Assembly (NCBI GenBank): GCA_947381435.1
Contig: CANCVE010000028.1
Span: 1-41,626, forward strand
From: Chitinophagaceae bacterium
GTDB lineage: Bacteria > Bacteroidota > Bacteroidia > Chitinophagales > Chitinophagaceae
Length of the DNA: 41,626 bases
Direction of reading: 5' to 3'
Under the pieces are notes generated by a model. That model searched no databases and was not told the DNA's origin. It saw nothing but the letters and a program-made list of their open reading frames with translations. This document shows positions 32,886-41,337 of this stretch, in pieces. Made by a program: the position numbers and the translations under genes. How positions within the stretch are numbered: the stretch's first letter is position 1; every line of letters begins with the position of its first letter.

Positions 32886-33830
32886 ATGGCACATCAAGAA
32901 GTTCCGGAAGGAATCGTAGCTCAAACAATCCTGTTAGGAAAAATCGCGAAAAAAGTATCAGACGATGCTGGTAGTAGTGTATTAAAAGCAATGTTGCTGA
33001 AAAATGGCATCGTCCTCACCGACGATGTTGATAAAGGTGTTATTGCGCTCGAGAAAAACGATAGCTATCTGTCGTTTAAAGCCTCTAGCGAAAAAAGCTC
33101 GCAGCAGCGGAATATTTTGATGGCCCCCATAAATAAAACGATGACGTCATGTTACCAATTTTTGAAAATTCATTTCAGTCCCGAGTTCAAAATCGTAGCA
33201 GATTGGGGCGGTACAATCGGTAATGGCGGAAAAATTACTTATGCCACCACCACATTGGGGCAGCAAACCATGCTTTTGGCATTAATAACCAAAAACGGCA
33301 GTTTTGATGATCCCGAAGTTAGTCCGTTGGAAGAATACCTTACGCTTCACCATATTGATCTTGCGCTCCATGCCACTCATGCGGCCGAAGCATTAGTTTT
33401 TGATACTGCTTTTGCTGATGATAAGAAGAGTAGCGAAACCGCCCGCGAGCAAAGAGACATAGAATGGTCTATACCGTTATCGCATATCAGGATGATTGGC
33501 GATTATTTGATGAAGCTGTACAACGGCAATTCAAAAATTTTGGGCGATTATGGTTTTGTGGTAGTGAATAACCCAAAAGTTATTAAAACAAGAAAGCGAT
33601 TGCTTAGTCCTGGCGAAACTCGTTTTAAAACAAGGGTAAAAATTGGAAGTACCATTGATAACAATGGCACTATTGCTATTTACATTTATAAAGGCGCTAC
33701 CATTAGTGGTACAGCAACTTTGCTTGCACCGGGAAATATATATACAGTTACATCCGGAAATAGTATTTTAACCTTTAATAATCCCTCACAAACTACTAAA
33801 GCAAGTTTCTTGTTAGTACCTAAAGTTTAG
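32886..33830 (+). CDS. Protein of unknown function, 314 residues
   Basis: I recognise no family. The start is ATG 32886 (MAHQEVPEGIVAQTILLGKI). No signal peptide or membrane helix is evident. Residues 1-235 look mostly helical, with paired histidines (LTLHHIDLALHATHAAEALV) and RMIGDYLMKLYNGNSKILGD. The last 80 residues are beta-rich (RVKIGSTIDNNGTIAIYIYK, GATISGTATLLAPGNIYTV) and end FLLVPKV. GC content looks higher than in neighbouring genes. The gene is flanked by tandem arrays on both sides (32683-32760 and 33869-34012), much like the gene at 6940, which also has a helical front and beta tail. Confidence 0.75.
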   Translation: MAHQEVPEGIVAQTILLGKIAKKVSDDAGSSVLKAMLLKNGIVLTDDVDKGVIALEKNDSYLSFKASSEKSSQQRNILMAPINKTMTSCYQFLKIHFSPEFKIVADWGGTIGNGGKITYATTTLGQQTMLLALITKNGSFDDPEVSPLEEYLTLHHIDLALHATHAAEALVFDTAFADDKKSSETAREQRDIEWSIPLSHIRMIGDYLMKLYNGNSKILGDYGFVVVNNPKVIKTRKRLLSPGETRFKTRVKIGSTIDNNGTIAIYIYKGATISGTATLLAPGNIYTVTSGNSILTFNNPSQTTKASFLLVPKV

Positions 33831-33868
33831 TTGTAAAAAAGAAGAAAAAGGCATCACGAAAGGTGCTT

Positions 33869-33976
33869 TTTTCATCACGAACTGAGGTTATTTCATCACG
33901 TTTTTAGGTTTTTACATCACGTTTTTAGGTTATTACATCACAGATTGGGGTTATTACATCACGAATTAAGGGTTTT
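33869..33976. repeat. 21-nt tandem array of five units
   Basis: Units begin at about 33873 with catcacg and repeat every 21 nt: catcacg, aactgag, gttattt; catcacg, tttttag, gttttta; catcacg, tttttag, gttatta; catcaca, gattggg, gttatta; catcacg, aattaag. The third heptamer and the first are the most constant. It follows the gene at 32886 by about 40 bp, with a weak hairpin (aaaaggcatc / ggtgctttttt) between. Confidence 0.85.
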
Positions 33977-34012
33977 GGTACATAAAAACCCTTAATTCGT
34001 GATGTAATAACC
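33949..34012. repeat. Perfect 28-bp hairpin closing the 21-nt array
   Basis: Arms 33949-33976 and 33985-34012 pair perfectly around the loop ggtacata. The left arm is the last array unit (ggttattacatcacg...) and the right arm is its exact inverse, so the array turns back on itself. This could serve as a terminator-like hairpin or as a recombination product. Confidence 0.85.
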
Positions 34013-34191
34013 TTCTTTCATGATGAAAAATGGCCGTTTTTGGAGCGATTTAAACCTGTTTTCGCCATAAAAACAAGATTTCGTGATAGAAATGGGAGAG
34101 GATGGGTAGGAATATATTTTTATCTAGCAGCTCAAAAAAAATAATTTCAGGTCATTCACAAAATTTGTACACTATAAAAAATAGTTTACAA

Positions 34192-34199
34192 TAGATTTG
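34192..34199 (+). promoter_or_regulatory. TAnnTTTG promoter element directly before the type II methylase
   Basis: TAGATTTG ends 5 bp before the ATG at 34205. With the usual distance from -7 to the start site, transcription would begin at or next to the start codon, so the mRNA would be leaderless or nearly so. Confidence 0.6.
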
Positions 34200-34204
34200 C
34201 TTGT

Positions 34205-35800
34205 ATGATACAGCATGATGACCTTATTCCTTCACAAAATGCGTTGCCCAGTAGCTTTGCTGATAAGGTTGGGCAGATTTATTCAAAATCGGTTTCATCT
34301 ATTCATAAAAAAAAGAATGGTCAGTTTCTTACGCCCGTTGAAATTGCGCGTTTCATGTCTACATTGGTATTTTCAAATGAAGAAAAACTAAAACTTCTCG
34401 ATCCAGGTTGTGGGGTTGCCATTCTTTCTTGTTCTCTTATTGAAACAATTGTGCATACCAACAAAAATATCAATTCAATAGACTTGGTTTTATACGAACC
34501 TGATCAAAATATTGTACCCTACCTAGCTAAAGTGTTGGATTATCTTAAGAAATGGATGTCTGAAAAGGATATTAAGTTCAAACTAACGCTTATTGAGGAA
34601 GATTTTGTATTGGATAATAGCATTTGCTTTGAAAAATCTGCGCCACTTTTCTTTAAGTTGGAAGATAAGGTGTTCGATATTGTCATATCTAATCCTCCTT
34701 ACTTTAAAATTCCAAAAGAAGACAAAAGAGCTGTGGTTGCGAAGTCGATTGTATGGGGGCAACCCAATATCTATTCAATTTTTATGATGGTAGCGTCTAA
34801 ATTATTGAAAGAAAATGGACAATTGATATTTATTACCCCTCGAAGTTTCGCTTCGGGCAATTATTTTAGGGCATTCAGAGAAGCTTTTTTTCAAGAGATA
34901 GAGATTCAGCACATCCATCTGTTTGGTTCGCGGACAGAAGCATTTGATAAGGATAGTATTTTACAGGAAACATTGATTCTTAAAGGAAAAAAGAAAGCCT
35001 TGGATATGCGCTTGGCAGAAATTGTGGTAACGCACTCTAGCGGCATCTATGATATTGGGCAATACAGTGAAAAAAGATATAGGACAAACGAATTAATTAA
35101 TTATAACTCGACAGAAAAAATAATACACCTGCCTGCAAATGAAGTGGATGACAACATAATTAAGTTGTTTAAAACATGGACGGGCAATTTGAGGGAGTAT
35201 AATATCAAGATTTCTACAGGACCTGTTGTTTCGTTTAGGGCTACGAGGTATTTATTCACCGAATATCAAAATGGAACCATCTTTTTAGTGCCTCTTTTCC
35301 AACTTGTCAATACTTCCAAGATGAACTTTGAATGGCCTGTATCAAAAAGAAATAAACCTCAATATATTCAGCTTTGTGATGATACCAGATCTATCCTATT
35401 GACCAATAAAAATTATATCTTCCTCAGAAGATTTAGTTCTAAAGATGATAAAAGCAGGCTGATTGCAGCACCTTATTTTGCTGAACCCAGTAAATGGGAA
35501 TATATTGGTGTAGAGAATCATCTTAACTACATATATCGCCTAAATGGGGAGCTTAAAAACAATGAGATATTAGGTTTGTGTGCTTTATTAAACAGTAATT
35601 TATTTGATATTTATTTTAGAACCTTTAATGGTAACATAAACGTAAGTGCCACTGAACTTAGGGAAATGCCGCTGCCACCTTTAGCGGATATTCAGCAAAT
35701 AGGGAATCAGATTGTACTGAACGAGGATTTTTCGCAGGAGAAAATAGATGAACTCATTAACAGCTACTTTAGTGTAGAACATATTTTTGCAAATGAATAA
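34205..35800 (+). CDS. BsuBI/PstI-type DNA adenine-N6 methyltransferase
   Basis: This is the protecting methylase of a type II system. Of 531 residues, motif I is LLDPGCGVAILS (D66) and the catalytic motif is SNPPYFKIP (N163-Y166), motif I before IV, as in gamma-class enzymes. The N-terminal KKKNGQFLTPVEIARFMSTL is the characteristic FxTP region. A C-terminal target-recognition half follows (about 300-531), with NHLNYIYRLNGE and LNSNLFDIYFRTFNGNINVS. Family membership is inferred mainly from the partner nuclease. The stop overlaps the nuclease start by 14 bp, so translation is probably coupled. Target CTGCAG is inference by family. Confidence 0.9.
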   Translation: MIQHDDLIPSQNALPSSFADKVGQIYSKSVSSIHKKKNGQFLTPVEIARFMSTLVFSNEEKLKLLDPGCGVAILSCSLIETIVHTNKNINSIDLVLYEPDQNIVPYLAKVLDYLKKWMSEKDIKFKLTLIEEDFVLDNSICFEKSAPLFFKLEDKVFDIVISNPPYFKIPKEDKRAVVAKSIVWGQPNIYSIFMMVASKLLKENGQLIFITPRSFASGNYFRAFREAFFQEIEIQHIHLFGSRTEAFDKDSILQETLILKGKKKALDMRLAEIVVTHSSGIYDIGQYSEKRYRTNELINYNSTEKIIHLPANEVDDNIIKLFKTWTGNLREYNIKISTGPVVSFRATRYLFTEYQNGTIFLVPLFQLVNTSKMNFEWPVSKRNKPQYIQLCDDTRSILLTNKNYIFLRRFSSKDDKSRLIAAPYFAEPSKWEYIGVENHLNYIYRLNGELKNNEILGLCALLNSNLFDIYFRTFNGNINVSATELREMPLPPLADIQQIGNQIVLNEDFSQEKIDELINSYFSVEHIFANE

Positions 35801-36728
35801 AATTGATGAGGCAAAAGAAATCCTAAAAGGGCTAGGTCTGCCAATTCCGCAGCAAAACGAGATTTCAGCATACACATTATTGGCACTTTGTGGTATTGAA
35901 CCAACTGATAAATGGAAAGATGCAACCAATAAAAGCGCAAAAGTTTCTAAAGGGATAATGGCATTTTGCAAAGAAGTTTATAACAAGGAATATGCACCAA
36001 ACACAAGGGAGACTTTTAGAAGGCAAGTGCTGCATCAGTTTGTACAAGCGAGGATAGTGGACTATAATCCTGAGAATCCATTATTACCGGTGAATAGTCC
36101 GAAGGCGCATTATGCACTAACCAAGGAAGCATTGACTGCAATTCGAACATTTGGAACAAAAAAATGGAAAGAAGCAAGCGATTTATTTAAATCGGAAGTG
36201 GGCGACCTATCAAAACGCTATCTAAAAGAAAGGGAACATAACCTTATTCCAGTGCTATTGAGTAATGGAGAGATAATAAAGCTATCTGCGGGAAAACATA
36301 ATGTTGTTCAGGCGGCAATTATTCAGGATTTTGCAGCACGGTTTGCAAATGGGAGCGAAGTTCTATATTTGGGGGATACTGCAAACAAAGATTTGTATGT
36401 TGATAAGGATATTTTGAAAGAAATAGGCATACCAATTACAGAACACAGCAAATTACCCGATGTTGTTTTATATGATAGAAAAAAAAACTGGCTTTATTTG
36501 ATTGAGGCTGTTACATCGCATGGTCCTGTTTCGCCAAAAAGGGTTGTTGAACTCGAGGAATTACTAAAAGATTGCAAGGCAGGAAAAGTGTATGTAACGG
36601 CATTTCCTGATTTTGCTGAATTTAAAAAACATTCAACCAACATTGCTTGGGATACTGAAGTTTGGTTGGTTGATTTCCCTGAACATATGATTCATTTTAA
36701 CGGAGATAGGTTTATGGGGCCACGATAG
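35787..36728 (+). CDS. BsuBI/PstI-type type II restriction endonuclease
   Basis: The nuclease cuts the site left unmethylated by its partner; characterised BsuBI and PstI recognise CTGCAG. The N-terminal part (about 1-150) is a helical DNA-binding domain (YNKEYAPNTRETFRRQVLHQ). The C-terminal BsuBI/PstI catalytic domain includes VLYLGDTANKDLYVDKDIL, LPDVVLYDRKKNWLYL (D225), IEAVTSHGPVSPKR (E240) and YVTAFPDFAEF. It ends WDTEVWLVDFPEHMIHFNGD. The PD-(D/E)XK-like core has EAV in place of ExK, as in the family. ATG at 35787 or 35793 may be used; both overlap the methylase gene. It looks intact. Confidence 0.93.
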   Translation: MQMNKIDEAKEILKGLGLPIPQQNEISAYTLLALCGIEPTDKWKDATNKSAKVSKGIMAFCKEVYNKEYAPNTRETFRRQVLHQFVQARIVDYNPENPLLPVNSPKAHYALTKEALTAIRTFGTKKWKEASDLFKSEVGDLSKRYLKEREHNLIPVLLSNGEIIKLSAGKHNVVQAAIIQDFAARFANGSEVLYLGDTANKDLYVDKDILKEIGIPITEHSKLPDVVLYDRKKNWLYLIEAVTSHGPVSPKRVVELEELLKDCKAGKVYVTAFPDFAEFKKHSTNIAWDTEVWLVDFPEHMIHFNGDRFMGPR

Positions 36729-36875
36729 TAGCCCGAATTTGTGAAGATTGATGTTATCTAGAATGATAATTTCTTAGATTACAACAAAAATGTATTGTAA
36801 TCATAATGAGAAATACACATCGCTCCTTTCATTACCCATAACTATTCCTTTATCTTAGCAAAAAATTAGTGATTA

Positions 36876-38036
36876 ATGGCGAGTATTTTAATAATAGACG
36901 ACGAACGCGCAATACGGAATGTACTGAAGGAAATATTGACCAATGAAGGCTACAAAGTAGACGAAGCCGTGGATGGGGAGGAGGGATTGAAGAAATTTAC
37001 TTCGGGAAATTATGACCTTATTCTCTGCGATATCAAGATGCCAAAGGTGGATGGTATCGAATTTTTGCAACAAGCCAATGCTATTAATCCTGATGTGCCT
37101 ATTATTATTATTAGTGGTCACGGAAATATAGAAACTGCCGTAGATGCGGTGAAAAAAGGCGCTTACGATTACATTTCTAAGCCGCCAGACCTTAACCGTA
37201 TGCTGATAACCATCCGCAATGCGATGGACAAAACCAATTTGGTGAAGGAAACCAAAGTGTTGAAGCGTAGGGCATCCAAAGTACAGGAGATTATTGGCGA
37301 AAGTGACCCGATAAAGAAGATTAAAGACACGATAGAAAAGGTAGCAGTTACGGATGCACGTGTTTTGGTTACGGGCGAGAACGGAAGCGGCAAGGAACTA
37401 GTTGCCCGATGGTTACACGAGAAAAGTAACCGCCGAGATAACCAAATAGTGGAGGTAAACTGTGCTGCCATACCCAGCGAACTGATAGAGAGTGAATTGT
37501 TTGGGCACGAAAAAGGGTCTTTTACATCGGCCATCAAGCAAAGGATAGGAAAGTTTGAGCAAGCAAACGGAGGTACGTTGTTTTTGGACGAAATAGGCGA
37601 CATGAGCCTGTCGGCACAGGCAAAAGTGTTGCGTGCCTTGCAAGAAGGAAAGATTACTAGGGTAGGGGGCGACAAAGAAATTGCTGTAGATGTTCGTGTG
37701 GTGGCAGCTACTAATAAGGACTTGCTGCAAGAAGTGGAGGCCAAGAACTTTAGGCTCGATTTGTACCATCGTTTGGGGGTAATACTAATTCATGTGCCTT
37801 CACTTAATGAACGTAGGGGGGATATTCCGCTTTTGGTTGATAAATTTTTGCAGGATATAGCCCTAGAATATGGTCAACAACCAAAAACTATTGATGATGC
37901 AGCAATGGAGGCACTTAAAAAACACAACTGGACTGGTAATATCCGAGAACTTAGGAATGTAGTGGAAAGATTGATTATACTTTCTGGTAAAACCATCACC
38001 ACAAACGATATAGACAGTTATGTTTTGTTGAAATAG
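36876..38036 (+). CDS. NtrC-family sigma-54-interacting response regulator without DNA-binding domain
   Basis: The product has 386 residues. The receiver domain has D52 in LILCDIKMP. The AAA+ domain has Walker A GENGSGKE (167-174), GSFTSA (214-219) in place of the canonical GAFTGA loop, Walker B LFLDEIGD and the arginine-bearing LDLYHRLGVILIHVPSLNER. The protein ends VVERLIILSGKTITTNDIDS, about 70 residues before a normal Fis-type helix-turn-helix would end, so it lacks its own DNA-binding domain. From memory this form is common in Bacteroidota. Its partner kinase is not adjacent. A near-consensus element tatcttag lies about 25 bp upstream. Confidence 0.93.
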   Translation: MASILIIDDERAIRNVLKEILTNEGYKVDEAVDGEEGLKKFTSGNYDLILCDIKMPKVDGIEFLQQANAINPDVPIIIISGHGNIETAVDAVKKGAYDYISKPPDLNRMLITIRNAMDKTNLVKETKVLKRRASKVQEIIGESDPIKKIKDTIEKVAVTDARVLVTGENGSGKELVARWLHEKSNRRDNQIVEVNCAAIPSELIESELFGHEKGSFTSAIKQRIGKFEQANGGTLFLDEIGDMSLSAQAKVLRALQEGKITRVGGDKEIAVDVRVVAATNKDLLQEVEAKNFRLDLYHRLGVILIHVPSLNERRGDIPLLVDKFLQDIALEYGQQPKTIDDAAMEALKKHNWTGNIRELRNVVERLIILSGKTITTNDIDSYVLLK

Positions 38037-38047
38037 ATTCTTAAGCG

Positions 38048-38331
38048 GGAATCGGAAGGATCGTGAATCGCAAGTTTATTTGCTTGAAATTTATGGTTGG
38101 GTAGCTTTATGGTGGATTTCTGGTCAAACGAGGAATCGGAAGGGTCGTGAATCGCAAGTTTAGTTTCTTGAAATTTATGGATGGGTAGCTTTATGCTGGA
38201 TTTCTGGTTAAACGAGGAATCGGAAAGAACGTGAATCGCAAGTTTAATTGCTTGAAATTTATGGTTGGGTAGCTTTATGCTGGCTTTCTGGTCAAACGAG
38301 GAATCGGAAGGAACGTGAATCGTAAGTTTGT
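38048..38331. repeat. 84-bp tandem repeat, about 3.4 copies
   Basis: The word ggaatcgg starts at 38048, 38132, 38216 and 38300, exactly 84 bp apart. Each unit begins ggaatcggaagga-cgtgaat and continues cgcaagttta, ttgcttgaaatttatgg, gggtagctttatg and ttctggtcaaacga. 84 is 4 x 21 and 12 x 7. Copies differ at about one position in ten. It fills the gap between convergent genes; a further partial copy of its first 31 bp lies at 41256-41287. Confidence 0.9.
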
Positions 38332-38353
38332 GGACTAATATTTATGGGGTTTA

Positions 38354-38437
38354 CTAACTAACGACTTACGATTCTCAACTCCCGATTAACGATACTCAAC
38401 TCCCGACATTTTACTCCCGTTTTCCGATTAATTAAAT
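38354..38437. repeat. Heptamer array reaching the stop codon of the BamA-like gene
   Basis: Units: ctaacta, acgactt, acgattc, tcaactc, ccgatta, acgatac, tcaactc, ccgacat, tttactc, ccgtttt, ccgatta, attaaat. A 21-nt higher unit (acgattc, tcaactc, ccgatta) is repeated with one change. It overlaps the stop codon of the minus-strand gene (38428-38430) in phase. Confidence 0.75.
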
Positions 38438-40296
38438 ACCACAAAATCCGGTCGTTTGATGTATTGACTATTGAATACGTACCGAAGATTGGTGGATAGG
38501 TTTACATTGAACGAACTCATACCGCCAATGGTGCGGGGAAAGTAGAAAAGCCTTAGTTCGATGGTGCCAAATATTAAGTTTTCGTTTCTTGTTCTCAATC
38601 CCATACCAAGACTTGCGTATCCATCAATATTAGAACTGTTGATGAGCGTACTTTCAGTTTTTAAGGTAGTAAAATTGGTAAATACAAACGGAGCAAAGCT
38701 AAAACCAGCCAATTTCCATTTATCATAGAACACAGATTCTGCATTAATGGTTATTCTTGTGGTTGATTGCGTGGCAGAATCACCACCAAATTGTGGTATT
38801 CCATACGCGCTGTTCAGTATTAAAGGGGCATCTAACAATCTATGAAATTGATGGGCACCACTAAGGCTAAAGTAACTTCGGTTGTACCATAAGCTATTCA
38901 GTTTTCGCAGTTTTGTAAACGTTTCTATGTTAAAAAGCATACTGAGGTCTTCAAACTTTGAGTGTCGGAAATAACTACCTATTTTAATTTCGTAGTTTAT
39001 ATAGTTTTTCTTCTTGGTAAAATAGTTTTTCTCGAAGTCAATGCCAAAATATGGGCGTTCTAGTTCGTTTTTGTGCGTCCATCCACCTATAATAGAGAAA
39101 TTATATCCTTCAGGAACGTCTTCGTTTCTGCCAAAACCATATATAAAGTTTGTATGATAGTATTCCTGCTTAAAGAACGTATAAGCAGCAAGTACACACT
39201 TTAGGTTTGCATACATGGGATTGTAAGTCTGAATATATTTATTAGGTATGCTTTTAAATTCTCTGTCACTTATCCGCAAAGCCAAAAACTGTTTAGCTTT
39301 TCTTTCTACAGGGTCATTATAAAACTTACTACAGGTAATATTGTAGCCTGCCCATACATTATAATCATTAAAATGGTATTGATTGTCTAGAGAAAATAAC
39401 GAGTCTTTGTCATATTTATTATCATTTTGATGAGTGGCTACTTCAGCTTCTCCGGTCCATAAATGATAAGGGCTTACCAATGGCAAAGTAATACGTGCAT
39501 ACGAATACTTTTCGTCTCTTCTTCCGTTACTATAGGCGTTTGCTAAGTTTTGGTGGCCTAAAGTGAGGTTAGCGAAGGATCCCATGAAGTTTCTGCGGGT
39601 GTATTCTGCACCCCAACCATAGTTGGGACGTCTATCGAGATCGTAGAGGTTTTTAAATACTAGTTCTTGCCCTGTACCCATTAAATTGTTATCTCTTAGC
39701 TCTGCATAGACCGTTTTTCCGTTTACGTCTGCTACACCACCTACAGAAAACACATCTTTATAAAAGATATCTACATTTACTTCGCTATGGTTGGCCTTAT
39801 TTCGGGTAACTTCTATTCGTGCATCCTGCAAATAGGAAAGGCTACGCAAATACCTTACATTTTCGGCAATAAGACTGGGATTTAATGAATCACCTTCTTT
39901 AAAAAAGAGATTTGCATGAATTAAACTTTCCTTGGTTGGTTTATGAAGTCTGTTTGCCAGATTAATTAGGAAGTTTCTGACTACCTGACTCGTATCGTTT
40001 ACAGATACACCAAAACTTACGTTGTTTATGGTTATTTTATGTATTAATTTTCCTTTGTAGGATGCAAATGGGGTAATATTTTTAGTGGCATCTAAGTTTG
40101 CATGCTCAACGGGCGAATTAGTAGCAACACTTTGTCCTATTTTCCCCAAAAGTCCTGTCTTCTTTGCCAGAAAAAAGGTATCTGTATGCGTTGTATCTGG
40201 CTTTGCTGCATGTTGTGCTTGAAGTGTGCCAATAAAAAAAAAGCATAAGACCATACTTTCAATAAATAAAGAGAAGTATAACCTTATGCTTTTCAT
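38428..40296 (-). CDS. Outer-membrane BamA/TamA-like beta-barrel protein
   Basis: The protein of 622 residues has a signal peptide (SLFIESMVLCFFFIGTLQAQ). Residues about 80-190 look like one POTRA-type domain (LIHKITINNVSFGVSVNDTS, GDSLNPSLIAENVRYLRSLS, DARIEVTRNKANHSEVNVDI). The rest is a beta-barrel with many aromatic-rich strands (NYGWGAEYTRRNFMGSFANL, KKNYINYEIKIGSYFRHSKF) and a terminal strand ending in YIKRPDFVVFN. A single POTRA and the weak similarity argue against BamA itself, which has five; this is more likely a smaller Omp85-superfamily or surface-antigen relative with unknown cargo. It has no operon partner. Confidence 0.75.
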   Translation of the reverse strand: MKSIRLYFSLFIESMVLCFFFIGTLQAQHAAKPDTTHTDTFFLAKKTGLLGKIGQSVATNSPVEHANLDATKNITPFASYKGKLIHKITINNVSFGVSVNDTSQVVRNFLINLANRLHKPTKESLIHANLFFKEGDSLNPSLIAENVRYLRSLSYLQDARIEVTRNKANHSEVNVDIFYKDVFSVGGVADVNGKTVYAELRDNNLMGTGQELVFKNLYDLDRRPNYGWGAEYTRRNFMGSFANLTLGHQNLANAYSNGRRDEKYSYARITLPLVSPYHLWTGEAEVATHQNDNKYDKDSLFSLDNQYHFNDYNVWAGYNITCSKFYNDPVERKAKQFLALRISDREFKSIPNKYIQTYNPMYANLKCVLAAYTFFKQEYYHTNFIYGFGRNEDVPEGYNFSIIGGWTHKNELERPYFGIDFEKNYFTKKKNYINYEIKIGSYFRHSKFEDLSMLFNIETFTKLRKLNSLWYNRSYFSLSGAHQFHRLLDAPLILNSAYGIPQFGGDSATQSTTRITINAESVFYDKWKLAGFSFAPFVFTNFTTLKTESTLINSSNIDGYASLGMGLRTRNENLIFGTIELRLFYFPRTIGGMSSFNVNLSTNLRYVFNSQYIKRPDFVVFN

Positions 40297-40451
40297 ATTA
40301 CAATCTAAATCAGAAACAATTATAAACGCGTTTTACTAATGTGGGGTTTTGTAGAACAGCATCTTTTCATAAAGCATAAAATGAAAAGAAATTACCGATT
40401 CTATTGACTGCAAATTATAGTAAATGCGTTAAAGTAACTTGTTAAATTGAA

Positions 40452-41228
40452 CTATAAGTTAATGATACCTTTAAAAACGTAAGTGGCAGGACCACAAAGC
40501 CAGATATTTTCAAATTGGGTATCTGAAATCTTGTCAAATTCTACTGCTAAGTCGCCACCAAGGGTAGAAACTTCTATTCTATTAAACCCAATTCCTTCTC
40601 TTGCAAACACAATAGCACTAGCAGTAACGCCTGTGCCACAACTTAGGGTTTCATTTTCTACACCTCTTTCGTAAGTGCGAACAGAAATGTGCCCTTCATC
40701 GCCACTTTCTACAAAATTTACGTTAATACCTTCTTTTTTAAAGTCATCACTGTAGCGTATGGCTTTACCCTCTTCAAAAACATTAATTTCGGCTAAATCC
40801 ATAGAAGGTTTTACGTAGTGAGGGCTTCCAGTGTTTAAAATAAAAGAACCGCAGTGACTTTCTATGGCAGAAACATCTTTCATTTTTAGGTAAACCCATC
40901 CTTCAGAAAAGTAAGCGTCGTGATCGCCATCTATGGCTATGAATTTATATTTGTCTTTGATGATGCCTCTATCAAAAGCAAACTGTGTAAGGCACCTACC
41001 GCCGTTGCCGCACATGCTACTTTCGTTGCCATCGGCATTATAATACTTCATTTCGAAGTCATAACCATCTTTTAAGTTCAAAAGCATTAATCCATCGGCA
41101 CCAATACCAAACTTCCTGTCGCATAGAAAGTTAACTTGTTCGGTAGTAAGGTTAATTTTTCCTTCACGATTATCTATTATTACAAAATCGTTGCCCGTTC
41201 CTTGATATTTATAAAAGGTTAATTCCAT
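40452..41228 (-). CDS. dapF: Diaminopimelate epimerase
   Basis: DapF converts LL- to meso-diaminopimelate for lysine and peptidoglycan synthesis. I use ATG 41228 (MELTFYKYQGTGNDFVIIDN); the 18-residue extension from 41282 lies in a repeat-like region. The product has 258 residues. The two catalytic cysteines are in SSMCGNGGRCLTQFA and ETLSCGTGVTASA. The length is slightly short but within the family. It stands alone; no lysA or dapA is adjacent. No TAnnTTTG element is evident upstream. Confidence 0.96.
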   Translation of the reverse strand: MELTFYKYQGTGNDFVIIDNREGKINLTTEQVNFLCDRKFGIGADGLMLLNLKDGYDFEMKYYNADGNESSMCGNGGRCLTQFAFDRGIIKDKYKFIAIDGDHDAYFSEGWVYLKMKDVSAIESHCGSFILNTGSPHYVKPSMDLAEINVFEEGKAIRYSDDFKKEGINVNFVESGDEGHISVRTYERGVENETLSCGTGVTASAIVFAREGIGFNRIEVSTLGGDLAVEFDKISDTQFENIWLCGPATYVFKGIINL

Positions 41229-41255
41229 TTGTTTGTAATGTTTATTTATTTTAAC

Positions 41256-41287
41256 GGGAATCGAAAGGAGCGAAAATCGCAAGTTTT
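41256..41287. repeat. Partial copy of the 84-bp repeat
   Basis: gggaatcgaaaggagcga followed by aaatcgcaagtttt resembles the first 31 bp of the units at 38048-38331 (gggaatcggaaggatcgtga...). It lies 28 bp upstream of dapF, so the 84-bp repeat is not confined to one locus. Confidence 0.55.
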
Positions 41288-41337
41288 AAACCCTAACTAG
41301 ATTTTAAGTTCCACTATTCCCAGTATTGTTCATTATA

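Noticed and set aside
33869-33976. Possible CRISPR array
   Set aside because: Units are contiguous with no spacers of unique sequence, and no cas gene is in the window. The same holds for the other arrays.
41229-41282. N-terminal extension of dapF
   Set aside because: DapF proteins start at the MELTFYKYQGTGND segment, and the extension overlaps a repeat copy.
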